64,000 nt of DNA. Source: Gautieria morchelliformis. Taxonomy: Eukaryota > Basidiomycota > Agaricomycetes > Gomphales > Gomphaceae. Shown here one piece after another: positions 1-10,156 of the stretch. A program made the translations under genes and the position numbers. The stretch's first letter is position 1. Every line of letters begins with the position of its first letter. The notes beneath the pieces were generated by a model that was not told where the DNA came from, ran no database searches, and was given only the letters and a program-made list of their open reading frames with translations. Location: NCBI GenBank assembly GCA_015179125.1, contig WHVA01000004.1:558001-622000 (forward strand), written 5' to 3'.

Positions 1-240
1 AAACTAGAGGGTTCCCGATGTTTCCAGCTAAATCTGGCACAACCCAGATCCGAGGCTTTGGCCCATTTGGCCTCTGTGCAATCGGAACTGGTGGACCTGA
101 AGGATGTCCCAACAGAGTACCACGACTTCGTGGATGTCTTCAGCAAGTCGAAAGGTGACACCTTGCCTCCCCACCGACCCTATGATCTCAAGATCATGCC
201 CGAGGATGGTGCCACACCTTCTCAACCCCCATTATATTCA
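1..240 (+). pseudogene. Ty3/Gypsy pol fragment, protease-RT linker (5' piece)
   Basis: The frame is open from base 1 and reads a typical fungal Gypsy linker ahead of reverse transcriptase (YHDFVDVFSK, LPPHRPYDLKI, ending PPLYS). This stretch normally leads straight into the RT domain. Here it stops at base 240, where an inserted element begins, and the protein resumes at 3708 (LSTLELATL, then IDEHLNLGDIQP). Joining the two flanks keeps the reading frame, so they were once one gene. The 5' end lies outside the window. The identification is secure; no function remains. Confidence 0.85.
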
Positions 241-3200
241 TCGTAGCGGCGGCGGCGGCGGCCGCAGTCCCCGACTCTCTCTTTCGGAGTTAGAAAACGC
301 ATTAGTAACGAGGTCTCACTTGATCCTAATACATCGTTTTCACTCTTTTTCTGGTCCACGATGGTGGAGGAGGACGTCGAGCAAATTGTTAATCCCGCCA
401 ACGTGGTGGCGTTGTTGAAGCATGTTCAACGAGAGGCCGACGCATTTATGAATCTGGACGTTCGGGATTACGCGGTGAAATTGCAGAAGCGCGGCCAATT
501 GAAATGGCGTCATTCAACGCAGTCGTCGAATCGGGAATTGACAGGTTTTCTGGTGGGGGAGGTTAGTGAGGACTCTCGTATTGGTTTTCTGGGAGATAGG
601 ATGTCATTGGTGTTTACAGGGGTAAGCTATGGAGTAGGATCGTTTTAACATATTTATTGTAATGTGTTTGAAGTCTACACAGGAAGACGTTAAAGGAAAG
701 TCAAAGGAATTAACAAAGTTGAAGTTAAAATTTGCTTTTGACTTCCCAGTGTCTGTCGAAGATCATTTGGGTGCAGATGCGAAGAAAATGCTGAACAAAC
801 AGCTTCGGTTTTTGGATGAGTTGGAACGAGTTGGTGAAGGAAAGCCGTTGGATGGTAATTCCAACGCATTATCAGATGACACTGCTAAACCGTACAGTGT
901 ACATTCATGGTTAATGTCGTTGGAATTGGCGAACAGTCCAAATAAACAATTACATATTCAAGCTGTCACTCCTCCGTTGTGGAAGGTGTATCGTCAGCAA
1001 ACTAAGGAGTCCTATCTGTACAAGGAGAAGGCCAAAAACAGTGTGTCATTTTACAGTTTAAACATCAAGTAATTTATTGATTTAATCCATTGTAGTTATA
1101 AAGGAGTCACAGTTTGGACGAATGAGTCAGGTCGTTTATCACCCGTATGGTAGTGGAATCGTCACCAACAATTGGTTGGTAAATGACGATATCGACGCTG
1201 TCGATTTGTACGGAAATGTGGTTAATCTGTTGGAAATTCACAATGTTTTCACCCCTGGATGTTGGGTTGTGGCTCAAGTGACACCTACTTTGTGAGGAAT
1301 TGATGGAGTAATATTGTGTAAATTTGATCTTCTAATATTTAACTAGGTGGGATATAACGACACAAGAGGGAGGATCTTCTCATCACACGAAAACATATCA
1401 ACTTGTCATCAATCAAGTCCAATTGGCGTTAAAACCTAGGGGTGATGTCGAAATGGATCGCCTTGAGGGGTCATCCTCGTCGGTTTTGAAGCACGGACGG
1501 GAGGAGGATGTACAGCATGAAGAGTCTCCACCATTGGCGCCAGCACCGAAGCGGACGTTATTGGGTGTGGGGACCTTCTCGTCTTCTCCGTGTGCTGCTA
1601 CGAAAACGCCATCCTTTAAAAAGAAAGTTAGTAACAAATTTCGCTTGACCATGCATGTTAACAAAGGGTGTGGAACGATTGTAGAAAGAATAAAGGATGA
1701 GTGCGATGACGTACATGGTAACATTTCTTTTGCCGTTCGTTCTGTCAGTATTGAATGAGATTCGGGTTGCGTCCCCGTGTTTGTATTTTTAGGGGTAAAG
1801 GAAAAAAGCTGTTAATTAGCGTGAAGCATTATAATGAGATGTGGTATGGTGAATTAATAATAAAACTTACTAGGTGCCGGTAGTGGCAGGCGGGTGCTGC
1901 TGGGATAGTGTTGTGTATACGGGGAGGACGGGCGGGGCATGCGCGCTGGGAAGGCTAACGGTGAAGGGGATGATGGCAGCTCGATGGGCTCGCACGGAGA
2001 CGGAGCCGATGGGGACGGGGCAGCGGGCAGGCGGTGAGGGCGTGGGTTAGGCAGGAATGCCTTGCTGACGTGTGTGTGGGGCAGAGAGTTTTTCTGCGGT
2101 CTAATAAAAAGACTAAACATACTGAGAAGGCTGACCGAGTTTGGCGAAGAGCAAAACACTCACTTCCGCCTGCCACCGTGGTCAGACCATATCCCGGCGA
2201 TGTTCAGTCTGGAATCCGTCCACACGTTGGTGCCGATTTGGATCGTTGCACCCCCTGAATTGGTGCGTATTTTGGCATACGTTGAGTTGGTGCTAGAAAT
2301 CGGCATAATATGGGGTGGAGATGGTCAGTTATGCGTAGAATTCGAAGTAGAAGATAGGGAGGTCATACCAGCGCTAGGATGACGAGGGAAGGAGCGGAGA
2401 AAGTGGAGACGAAAAGCAAATGAAGGCGAGGTCTTACCAGGATAAGCGATGTGAGAAATATGTGTTTCTTCGAAGTCACTGGAAAATTTTCTTGCCATGT
2501 TCGGGTTGAGGATTTGGCACTGGGAGGCAAACGACTGTTAGGCGCGGGGCTTGAATTAAGTGACCGCGGTGTTGTGGGCCATGCTGTGTACGACATTACA
2601 TAAGTTGAGGAGTAAACACTTTCTGTGGGACGTACGGGACCGCAGCCTGAATTTGGGTCAGGTTTTATATTTATGGCTTATGGGATTGAGGCGCGTTGAT
2701 AAATGTACAGGTGGGCGTCCATACTGTTCAGCTTGTTAAGAAAGTGTGACTGAGAGCCTACAATAGTAACATTGCACGGTATACACATTCCTTCTTGAGA
2801 GTTACCATCATGTGACCACCAAATGTTGTTGTATAAAAAGCGACATATAAAATGGTTTTGGTTTTTATAAATAATTGCTCAAATTTGATAATGTGTATCT
2901 AGCGATGCGCGAATGGTTAAATTTATAGATGGTACTGGATGAGGTGTGACATCAACGGAAGTTTCAAACCATAACCAACAGGGGGGGGAATGCATTCCAA
3001 TGAAATCTGAATGACAACGAATGTTTTCTTGACAAGATAATAATAGGATATCAACCCACTGTTGGATACTTGCTTCACAAGCCATTCTATTTAAGCGTCA
3101 AGGTCTCCAGGACCGTATCGTAAAACGAATAATAAGTCGGTGTCGTTGTCTGACGACGTCCACCTCGAAGGCAGAGATTAGCCATCAACATAACGGTGGA

Positions 3201-3707
3201 CATTGCAAAGAAGCAAGGAAGAAACAAAGACAACATGTCGCTAAATTTTCGATAAGAAAGCCGGGCAAAGGACGCGTAAGAGTAAGACAGGAGAGAGGGA
3301 GATCATACAAATGAAAAGGGTCACGACTGAGAGAAAAAAAGCAAACGAGGATGGGGACGGCCCTGTACCGGGAAGCAAACGACGGCGGCGTGAATGCCAC
3401 AGAAAAAAACTGACACGCGGAGAGCTGCCACACTCCAAAGAGGGGACGGAAGGATGGGGAGGGATGGGGAGGGATGACAAAAAAATCAACGGGAGGCAAT
3501 GGAAAAGGAGTCCAGACAGGGCTTACGGTTTATATGTTTTACCCCCCGGGAGACATGGAGAAACCCCCCCTAAAAGGCGACTCGACCGGAAGAAGCCGAT
3601 AGGAAGACGACATCCAATGAAATAAGTACAAATTCATCCAGCTAAGCCTGTTCACGGCCATTTGCATACGTGTAGAACCCTCCCTCTCCTTCGGAGAGAG
3701 TCGGGGA
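241..3707 (+). mobile_element. Unclassified 3.47-kb element (copy 1) with unknown multi-exon gene
   Basis: This block sits inside a Gypsy pol gene, and removing it restores that frame. The left end begins TCGTAGCGGCGGC; the same start recurs at 31298 in copy 2. A 16-bp inverted repeat lies near the ends (266-281 and 3694-3709, AGTCCCCGACTCTCTC and its complement), offset by 25 bases on the left. The right end has a short hairpin with a TTCG loop (about 3684-3698). No target duplication is seen. A 5' TC, a 3' hairpin and no target duplication resemble Helitrons, but the expected CTRR end and an A|T target are not clear and no Rep/helicase is present. It could be a non-autonomous Helitron-like element or another class. 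The cargo is the unknown gene at 361-2599. Confidence 0.6.
361..2599 (+). CDS. Unknown intron-containing gene carried by element copy 1
   Basis: I do not recognise this protein. The first four exons are 361-621, 674-1040, 1096-1291 and 1347-1626. Introns of 52, 55 and 55 nt have GT-AG borders, and the frame holds for 368 codons. The model is supported by copy 2 (31416-32688), which keeps the same splice sites and mostly synonymous changes. Conserved blocks include KSKELTKLKLKFAFDFPVSVED, the start of a block at 1129 (YHPYGSGIVTNNWL) and a Pro/Lys tail (PPLAPAPKRTLLG). There is no signal peptide, membrane segment or catalytic motif that I can name. The exon ending at 1626 has a conserved GTTAGT donor. 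Later exons are less certain: an open stretch at 2062-2380 (FGEEQNTHFRLPPWSDHIP) and a terminal one at about 2449-2599 (VEDLALGGKRLLGAG) ending in TAA. If GTTAGT is not used, the frame runs on to a stop at 1756-1758. Confidence 0.55.
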
Positions 3708-4337
3708 CTCTCTACCTTGGAGCTGGCCACTCTCTGAGCATTCATTGATGAACACTTGAATCTGGGTGACATTCAGCCCACTTGGTCCTCCCACAGAGCC
3801 CCGATCCTCTTCGTCAAAAAGAAGAGTGGTGAACTTCAGCTCTGCATGGATTTACAAGCACTCAACAAGATCACAAAGAAAGATTGCTATCCACTCCCAT
3901 TAATCACAGACCTGCTGGATGTGCCTTGGAAGGCTCGGATCTATACCAAGATTGACCTTCGACATGCATTCCACCTTGTCCAAGTCACTGAGAGTGATGA
4001 GTGGAAAACAGCTTTCCAGACCCGATATGGCTCATTTGAATGGCTAGTCATGCCATTTGGCTTGACAAACGATTCTGCGGGTTTTCAATGGTTCATGAAT
4101 GATGTCTTTGGAGATATGCTTGATGTATGCATCATTGTGTATCTTGACCACATACTCATCTACTCCAATGACCTGGCCAAACATAGGGAACACATATGTG
4201 AAGTTTTGTGGTGTCTTCGGAAACATAACCTCTTTGCCAAAGCCAACAAATGTGAATGGCATCAAGATTCTGTGGAATTCCTTGGTTGCATGCTCACAAT
4301 CAATGGCTTCACCATGTCCGTTTTAGAATTAATATCA
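3708..4337 (+). pseudogene. Ty3/Gypsy reverse transcriptase fragment (3' piece)
   Basis: This continues the fragment at 1-240. RT blocks are clear: HRAPILFVKKKSGELQLCMD, YPLPLITDLLD, IDLRHAFH, FGLTNDSAGFQ and the active-site box IVYLDHILIYS. The normal YxDD reads YLDH, so the second catalytic aspartate is lost. A TGA at 3735-3737 stands where the family has an arginine (CGA). The domain ends abruptly at about 4321 after GFTMS, where unrelated repeat sequence starts. RNase H and integrase are absent. This is a dead fragment. Confidence 0.85.
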
Positions 4338-5215
4338 GATTAATCAGAATAAATAGATTCTGATTGCTCAGGGAGTGGGTATCCTTCATGCACCCCTGTG
4401 CTCGATGTATGCATGAGCTGACTAAGCCCTGTGGAGCGAGCACATCACCACTTGAAGTAGGTCATGTGACCAAGTCGAGGAGGAAATAGGTGAGAACAGA
4501 GGAACAAAGGGTCCAAAGCATTCGGTTTTGGAACAGTATAGTGTAACCAGTTATAGTAGATTCTCAACAAAGAATTAGAGAAAAATATCAAGAATTAAGC
4601 TCTGTAGCTATCAAACAAGTCTACAGTGACTTCAGGGGGTGAAACAGTGTTTTTCTGGATGTTTTGTTCGTACATTTATGGTAGCTACTTATACTATAAT
4701 AGTAGTGACTACCAGTGTTCAATATAGTGAGAGAATGGGTCGGAATAATGTCCTTTGACATGGGAAATGCTCCACAGGCTGCATACAGCTGTGGGGCAGG
4801 AACAGTGATGGGGATACTTGTCCTACTGACAAGTATCTAAGATGGGACCTTGGAGCAGTATACAAAGCCCCTTTCAACATGAAATATAGTTCGTAATCAG
4901 TGGAGCTGGTCAGGGGAATAGAATAGAAAAGAATCTTGTGTCTCCTCTGCTGTGTGCCTACAGCAGCCTTGGCAAGGCATTTGCCATCTCTGTACCTCTC
5001 TCCTGAGGTAGCTATTCAGTATGTCCATAGATAGGACTATATACTGTGATTTCCATCATTTCCGATGTCCCTGTATGGCACTATAACTCCCATAGCAATA
5101 TTTTCTTCTGACCAGGGCCCAAGGTCACTGAAATCTGGGATACAGGCGGAAGCACTCACATGTCGCCGTATCGAGACCTTTTCACTAATTTTGCCCCCAT
5201 TATCCCTCCTAAAAC
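4338..5215 (-). repeat. Repeat family R1, copy A (LTR-like)
   Basis: No gene is seen here. The minus strand of about 4400-4890 matches 42070-42600 on the plus strand. Shared blocks include GGGGCTTTGTATACT, TTTGATAGCTACAGAGCT and GGCTTAGTCAG, in the same order. Both copies sit inside retroelement RT genes. The length, the interspersed placement and the lack of coding capacity suggest a solo LTR of an otherwise unseen element. I could not fix the ends or a target duplication. The remainder (4890-5215) has no counterpart that I see. Confidence 0.45.
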
Positions 5216-5221
5216 TATCCA

Positions 5222-5470
5222 TGCTGCAGACAAGACCTTTTTGAAGCTATAGGCCGAGGGGATATGAAAATCGAAGTCCCGAATGGAAACGGGATGACTC
5301 GCCTGACACTGAAGAATGTCTTGTATGCCCCCACAATCGCTTTTACGCTCATCTCGATCGGACGCTGCGACAATGCAGGTTTCTATTGCACATTCGGTGG
5401 AGGTTTGTGCACTCTTCGCAATGCTACTGGCAAAGTCTATGCCTCAATACCGAAGACTCGGGGCCCATAA
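5222..5470 (+). pseudogene. Ty1/Copia fragment, protease to pre-integrase region
   Basis: The frame reads ADKTFFEAIGRGDMKIEVPNG, then LKNVLYAPTIAFTLISIGRCDNAGFYCTF. This is the stretch between the Copia protease and the zinc-binding pre-integrase domain in fungal Copia elements. It is cut at both ends: repeat R1 lies to the left and a minus-strand Copia LTR starts at 5473. The neighbouring Copia runs on the opposite strand, so this is a separate insertion or a rearranged piece. Confidence 0.7.
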
Positions 5471-5472
5471 CC

Positions 5473-5785
5473 TATAGAAGTTGATTGATACTGAAATACA
5501 ACTCAGCGCAAGTAATACGAGCGCTGTAGATTTGTAGCTACCTGAAATACAACTAAACTACTGTTAGAGCTCGGAACATACATGAATGTAGACCTACTCA
5601 CCTCAGCGCAAGTAATACGAGCGCTGAGGTGGAATAAACACGATGGCTAGTATTTTATCCTATAGACTTAAGACTCAGCGAGACAACCTGCACAGACCAA
5701 AAATAAACAAATACACGTAATGGTACACAATGAACCATAATATGCCGCGCGTCCACAACGACGCGTAGGCTTGTCATATCCTACA
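5473..5785 (-). repeat. Copia LTR, left arm (313 bp)
   Basis: On the minus strand the LTR begins TGTAGGATATGAC at 5785, just after a G-rich polypurine tract (GAGGGGGAG). It ends CTTCTATA at 5473. The terminal CA expected for an LTR reads TA, and the same change is in the other arm. Inside are two copies of a stem-loop core (CAGCGC, 11-nt loop, GCGCTG). Confidence 0.85.
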
Positions 5786-5792
5786 CTCCCCC

Positions 5793-7082
5793 TCAAGCCG
5801 AGCGGAGGCCAACGCAACTCGCGAAGCGTTCGATTTTTGAACGGGGAAGGGGTTTGGTAAGCATGTCGGCGATCATGTCCTCGGTAGGACAATATATGAT
5901 AGAAATGACGCCAGATTCGATGGCTTCGCGAATAAAATTGTAGCGAATATCGATATGCTTAGTGCGTGCATGGTGCTGATTGTCTTTGGCTATGACAATT
6001 GCTGACTGATTGTCGGAATAGAGAGTGATTGGGGATGTTAGAGGTCGCGCAATCTCAGAAAGGAAGGTGCGTAGCCAAAATGACTCTTTTGCGGCGTGCG
6101 TAGCTGCAATGAATTCTGCTTCAGCAGTTGAGAGCGCGACGATGGGTTGTTTCTTCGAACTCCAAGAAATAGCGCCACCGTCTATCAGGAAAACATATCC
6201 TGAAATGGAGTGACGGTGTTCTTGAGACCCCCAGTCTGAATCAGTGTAAGCTGTTAGTCCATTCTTCTTTTCTCCAAATATCAACCTCTTTTCTCTCGTT
6301 CCCTTTAGATATCTTAATACTCTCTTCAACGCTTCCCAATGCGGCCTCCCAGGATTTTCCATGAACTGTGAGAGGTAGGAAACTGCAAACGCGATATCTG
6401 GTCATGTTGCGAGAGCCGCCCACATCAGTGAACCAACTGCCTCGCGATAGGGTACATTGCGCATGTCTTCAAATTGCTGCGATGTCGAGGGGCATTGTGA
6501 TTTGGATAGGAAGCTATGTGAGTCGAGTGGGATTGTGAGTGGCGCTGCGTTTTGTAAATTGAAACGTCTGAGGATGGTGTCGATATAGGCATGTTGAGCG
6601 AATGAAATGGTACGTTTTACGCGATCTCGTTTTACCTCCATTCCTAAGAGCCAAGATAAGTCTCCGAGATCTTTCATTTTAAATCTGGATTTTAACTGCT
6701 CTTTTACCTCGGCCATAGGCTTTTGAGCGTTGGCTGTGATGGTTAAGTCATCGACTGCGACTGCCACAATGGTGTGCGCGCCGTGAGCGTGTTTATAAAA
6801 CACAGCAGGGTCGGCGGCACTACGGGTGAAGCCAAAGTCATAAAAGGCACGTGAAAGACATTTATACCATTCGCGACCTGATTGTTTCAGGCCGTATAAT
6901 GCCTTTTTGAGTAGGCAAACATGCTTTGGGCTTCCCTCGGTGAAATTTGGTGGCTGGCGCATATAAATTGGCTCTGTGAGAGGAGCATTGAGGTACGCAC
7001 TACTGACATCCATCTGGTGGAGAGGCCAGTCGTTTCTGGCAGCGAGCGAAGATATGATGCGGAGTGATTCTAGCCTAGCCAC
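5793..7082 (-). pseudogene. Copia reverse transcriptase and RNase H
   Basis: The minus frame encodes the Copia RT (MDVSSAYLNAPL, YGLKQSGREWY, VAVDDLTI, LGDLSWLLGMEV) and RNase H (TAYTDSDWGSQEH, ISWSSKKQPIVALSTAEAE, SDNQSAIVIAKD, DMLTKPLP). The only break is a TGA at 6402-6404, where Copia elements have the arginine of RPDIAFAV, so it is a CGA to TGA change in one otherwise continuous frame. The RNase H end (5793-6362) is identical to the plus-strand copy at 7962-8531. This is the 3' half of a Copia pol gene, inactive as it stands. Confidence 0.9.
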
Positions 7083-7952
7083 AGGTGAGAACGTTTCGTC
7101 ATAATCTACTCCGAATGCCTGCGTATATCCTTGGGCAACAAGTTGAGCTCTGAATTCCAGGATTTTTCCTTGATCGGCAGCCGACTATATTTACGTCTTC
7201 AGGTCTTTCGACGATGGTCCACGTACCAGTAGCACGCAGCACATTAAGTTCTTTCTTCATCGCTTTCATCCACTCTGGTGCATTCTCACTTTGTAACGCC
7301 TCTTCCAATGTTTCAGGTTCTCCAAGATCCGCTCGTGCGGGCATAGCAAAAATGTCTGGCTCATCTTCGTTGTCAGCAATCAGGGTTGAGATCTCTTCGA
7401 CGAAATCATCGAAGATTGAAAATGGTGGGTCGTCTTCTTCATCCACGATCAGGGCCGGCAACTCGTCCTCATCCTCTTCACCCTTTGCTTCGAAAAACAT
7501 AGCAGTGGTGTATTCTTTCGGCACCTGAAGCCCTTTTGGGAAAGTAGGGCCTTTGGGACGACCTTCGCCGGTACCTACACCCCCTACAACTCGGCGTATA
7601 TATTCTGATGGCTTCTTTACTCGCAAACCGCATCCTTCTAGCTTGTCGGAACTGGGAGTCTTTTCAAAGTCTTCTAGTGGATCAGGTTCTGAAGGTGGAG
7701 GGGCCGGAAGTGGAACGGAAATGGATTTGAAAGGTACGCTTGGATTTTCCAGACCGCTACTTGGTCTAATCTCCCCCTCGGACTGGAGAATCGGAACAGA
7801 GGTACGTACTTTCTTTTCAAAAACAATATTGCGTTCCACTGTAACACTGCGCTTTGCTGGCCAATAGATTTGATGTCCTTTGCTTTCGGCGCTGAATCCG
7901 ACCCAACGCCCATCTGTTGCTTTAGCATCTAGCTTCGCAACATTTTCTACCT
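7083..7952 (-). pseudogene. Copia integrase C-terminus and acidic linker to RT
   Basis: The minus frame starts in the integrase C-terminal region (KATDGRWVGFSAESKGHQIYW, then KRSVTVERNIVFEKK), passes through an acidic Pro/Ser-rich linker and enters the RT N-terminus (EALQSENAPEWMKAMKKELNVL, GTWTIVERPEDVNIVGCR). After GCR the frame breaks. A different frame resumes at LVAQGYTQAFGVDYDETFSPVARLES. About 50-60 bases expected between them are missing. The gene is cut at 7952, where the inverted arm begins, so gag, protease and the integrase core are gone. Confidence 0.85.
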
Positions 7953-7961
7953 TCACAGTTC

Positions 7962-8531
7962 ATGGAAAATCCTGGGAGGCCGCATTGGGAAGCGTTGAAG
8001 AGAGTATTAAGATATCTAAAGGGAACGAGAGAAAAGAGGTTGATATTTGGAGAAAAGAAGAATGGACTAACAGCTTACACTGATTCAGACTGGGGGTCTC
8101 AAGAACACCGTCACTCCATTTCAGGATATGTTTTCCTGATAGACGGTGGCGCTATTTCTTGGAGTTCGAAGAAACAACCCATCGTCGCGCTCTCAACTGC
8201 TGAAGCAGAATTCATTGCAGCTACGCACGCCGCAAAAGAGTCATTTTGGCTACGCACCTTCCTTTCTGAGATTGCGCGACCTCTAACATCCCCAATCACT
8301 CTCTATTCCGACAATCAGTCAGCAATTGTCATAGCCAAAGACAATCAGCACCATGCACGCACTAAGCATATCGATATTCGCTACAATTTTATTCGCGAAG
8401 CCATCGAATCTGGCGTCATTTCTATCATATATTGTCCTACCGAGGACATGATCGCCGACATGCTTACCAAACCCCTTCCCCGTTCAAAAATCGAACGCTT
8501 CGCGAGTTGCGTTGGCCTCCGCTCGGCTTGA
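7962..8531 (+). pseudogene. Copia RNase H, duplicated plus-strand copy
   Basis: This 189-residue frame is identical to the C-terminus of the minus-strand pol at 5793-6362. It starts mid-protein (MENPGRPHWEALKRVLRYLKG) and ends at a TGA followed by the polypurine tract and LTR. It has no upstream RT on this strand. It is one arm of the large inverted repeat. Confidence 0.9.
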
Positions 8532-8538
8532 GGGGGAG

Positions 8539-8851
8539 TGTAGGATATGACAAGCCTACGCGTCGTTGTGGACGCGCGGCATATTATGGTTCATTGTGTA
8601 CCATTACGTGTATTTGTTTATTTTTGGTCTGTGCAGGTTGTCTCGCTGAGTCTTAAGTCTATAGGATAAAATACTAGCCATCGTGTTTATTCCACCTCAG
8701 CGCTCGTATTACTTGCGCTGAGGTGAGTAGGTCTACATTCATGTATGTTCCGAGCTCTAACAGTAGTTTAGTTGTATTTCAGGTAGCTACAAATCTACAG
8801 CGCTCGTATTACTTGCGCTGAGTTGTATTTCAGTATCAATCAACTTCTATA
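8539..8851 (+). repeat. Copia LTR, right arm (313 bp)
   Basis: The LTR starts TGTAGGATATGAC after the polypurine tract and ends CTTCTATA. By eye its sequence equals the left-arm LTR. It contains an 11-bp inverted repeat (8693-8703 CACCTCAGCGC and 8715-8725, 11-nt loop) and a second shorter version at 8798-8820, joined by a related spacer. Confidence 0.85.
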
Positions 8852-9014
8852 TGTGCCTTCCAGGGCAGGCACTGCTACTGGTGCTTGGATAATTTCTCCC
8901 AGATATTTAGCTGAGTTAGACGATTGTTAGACCTTAGAATAGTGTGAGATAATTATCCCGTTTATTCTAACAGTCGGAAGGTAAAGTCCAGACCTTCTGT
9001 GATTGGCCCAAGCC

Positions 9015-9460
9015 TCGGAAGGTAAACATTTTGGTAAGGAATGAAACACCCTGGTTTGGGTTCCGACCAGTGTCTGAATGCATGTATTTATTTTGGTAAG
9101 GAATGAAAGAACCTCGCTCATGTCGCAACACATGTCTGCAAAGTGTATATTCATTTTGGTAAGGAATGAACCAGGTTTGGGTCCTGACACTTGTCTGCAC
9201 GTGTATGTTCATTTTGGTAAGGAATGAAAGAACCTGGTTGAGTATACGACCTGTGTCTGCAAGTGTGTATTCATTTTGGTAAGGAATGAAAGAACCTGGT
9301 TCGGGTTCTGACCCCTGTTGGCAAGTGTGGTATTCAGTTCATAAAGAATGAAAGAACCTGGTTCTGGTTCCGGCATGTGTCTGAAGTTTGTATTCATTTA
9401 TTTTGGTAAGAAATGAAAGAACCTGGTTTGGGTTCCAACGCAAATCTGGATGCATATGTT
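9015..9460. repeat. Minisatellite, ~62-bp unit, about 7 copies
   Basis: The motif TTTTGGTAAGGAATGAA recurs with its start near 9028, 9091, 9153, 9211, 9273, 9336 (mutated) and 9399, a spacing of 58-63 bp. Each unit also carries GAACCTGGTT and TGTCTG. No gene is seen; the frames across it are repeats of the unit. 8852-9014 has no recognisable feature. Confidence 0.9.
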
Positions 9461-9472
9461 CTTTCTGGTAGG

Positions 9473-9720
9473 GCCCAGGAACCATACGCCTTGTGCACGT
9501 ATGGTGCACAGGAACCATATGCCCTCAGGCACATATGATTCATAAGCACTGTCCACCGCATGCACCATATGGGGCACAGGAACCGTACACCTTCTGCACA
9601 TACGGTACACAGGAACAGTATGCCGGCTCCACATACAGTTCACACCCACTGTCTGCTGTATGCATGTACGGTGCACAGGAACTGTATGTGGGCTCCACGT
9701 ATGGTGCATGTGAACCATCC
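9473..9720. repeat. Second tandem array, ~33-bp unit with palindromic core
   Basis: CACAGGAACC(A/G)TA and close variants recur near 9473, 9507, 9574, 9606 and 9672, at multiples of roughly 33 bp. Between them lie inverted-repeat cores such as GCACGTATGGTGC and GCACATACGGTAC. The array directly follows the 62-bp minisatellite but its unit is different. 9721-9917 shows no gene. Confidence 0.75.
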
Positions 9721-9917
9721 GTCATATCCATCCTTTATATTCATAAATGTAATGGTGTCATCCATAACTGTCCAAAGGCACTATATGGTGCCTGCAAACC
9801 TATTCACCCTCTTGCACCATATATGTAAGTATGTGAGCTACATCTCTGAATAACATGCCATTGTATACACCCATGTCTTCGTTTCCATATGGAACCATCT
9901 GAAAAGACAAAGACTGG

Positions 9918-10120
9918 TGTAAAGATGTAGATCTTAAGCCTTGTGTCACAAGAGCACAACAGAACTTGACCAATGTGTGGTATTCTGAATGCTACGTAGT
10001 GACAGTGTAAGGTAAGATGCGATGGGAACCGCTGGCCGGTTCCCATGCATGAACTGTACAGTGGGTCCCTAAGGGGCCCACTGGGATTATGTAATAACTA
10101 CTGTACATAGGTTATTTACA
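9918..10120 (-). repeat. Gypsy copy A 3' LTR (~203 bp)
   Basis: On the minus strand it begins TGTAAATAAC at 10120 and ends CATCTTTACA at 9918. The ends are inverted repeats (TGTAAA/TTTACA). It aligns along its length with the 214-bp LTRs of copy B, with small deletions. A polypurine tract (GAGGGGGAGGG) precedes it at 10121-10131. Confidence 0.85.
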
Positions 10121-10156
10121 CCCTCCCCCTCTATAGACAACTATAGATAACTTCAC

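Larger units (their letters stand above)
5473..8851. mobile_element. Palindromic Copia: 899-bp inverted arms around a pol core
   Basis: Bases 5473-6371 and 7953-8851 are inverted copies of each other, 899 bp each. I saw no difference in the LTR or the encoded protein. Each arm holds the RNase H end of pol, a polypurine tract and a full 313-bp LTR. The 1581-bp spacer (6372-7952) carries the rest of the minus-strand pol gene. Both arms stop exactly at the LTR terminus. No target duplication flanks the block (left flank CATAACC, right flank TGTGCC). It may be a retrotransposition template-switch product, a post-insertion rearrangement or an assembly fold-back. Confidence 0.85.

Noticed and set aside
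8927-9212. Apparent CRISPR-like regular repeats
   Set aside because: The unit is a continuous 62-bp minisatellite with similar spacers; no short palindromic repeat with unique spacers and no cas genes; the genome is eukaryotic.
9493-9853. Open frames with repeated His/Tyr/Gly on both strands
   Set aside because: They are translations of the 33-bp tandem array.
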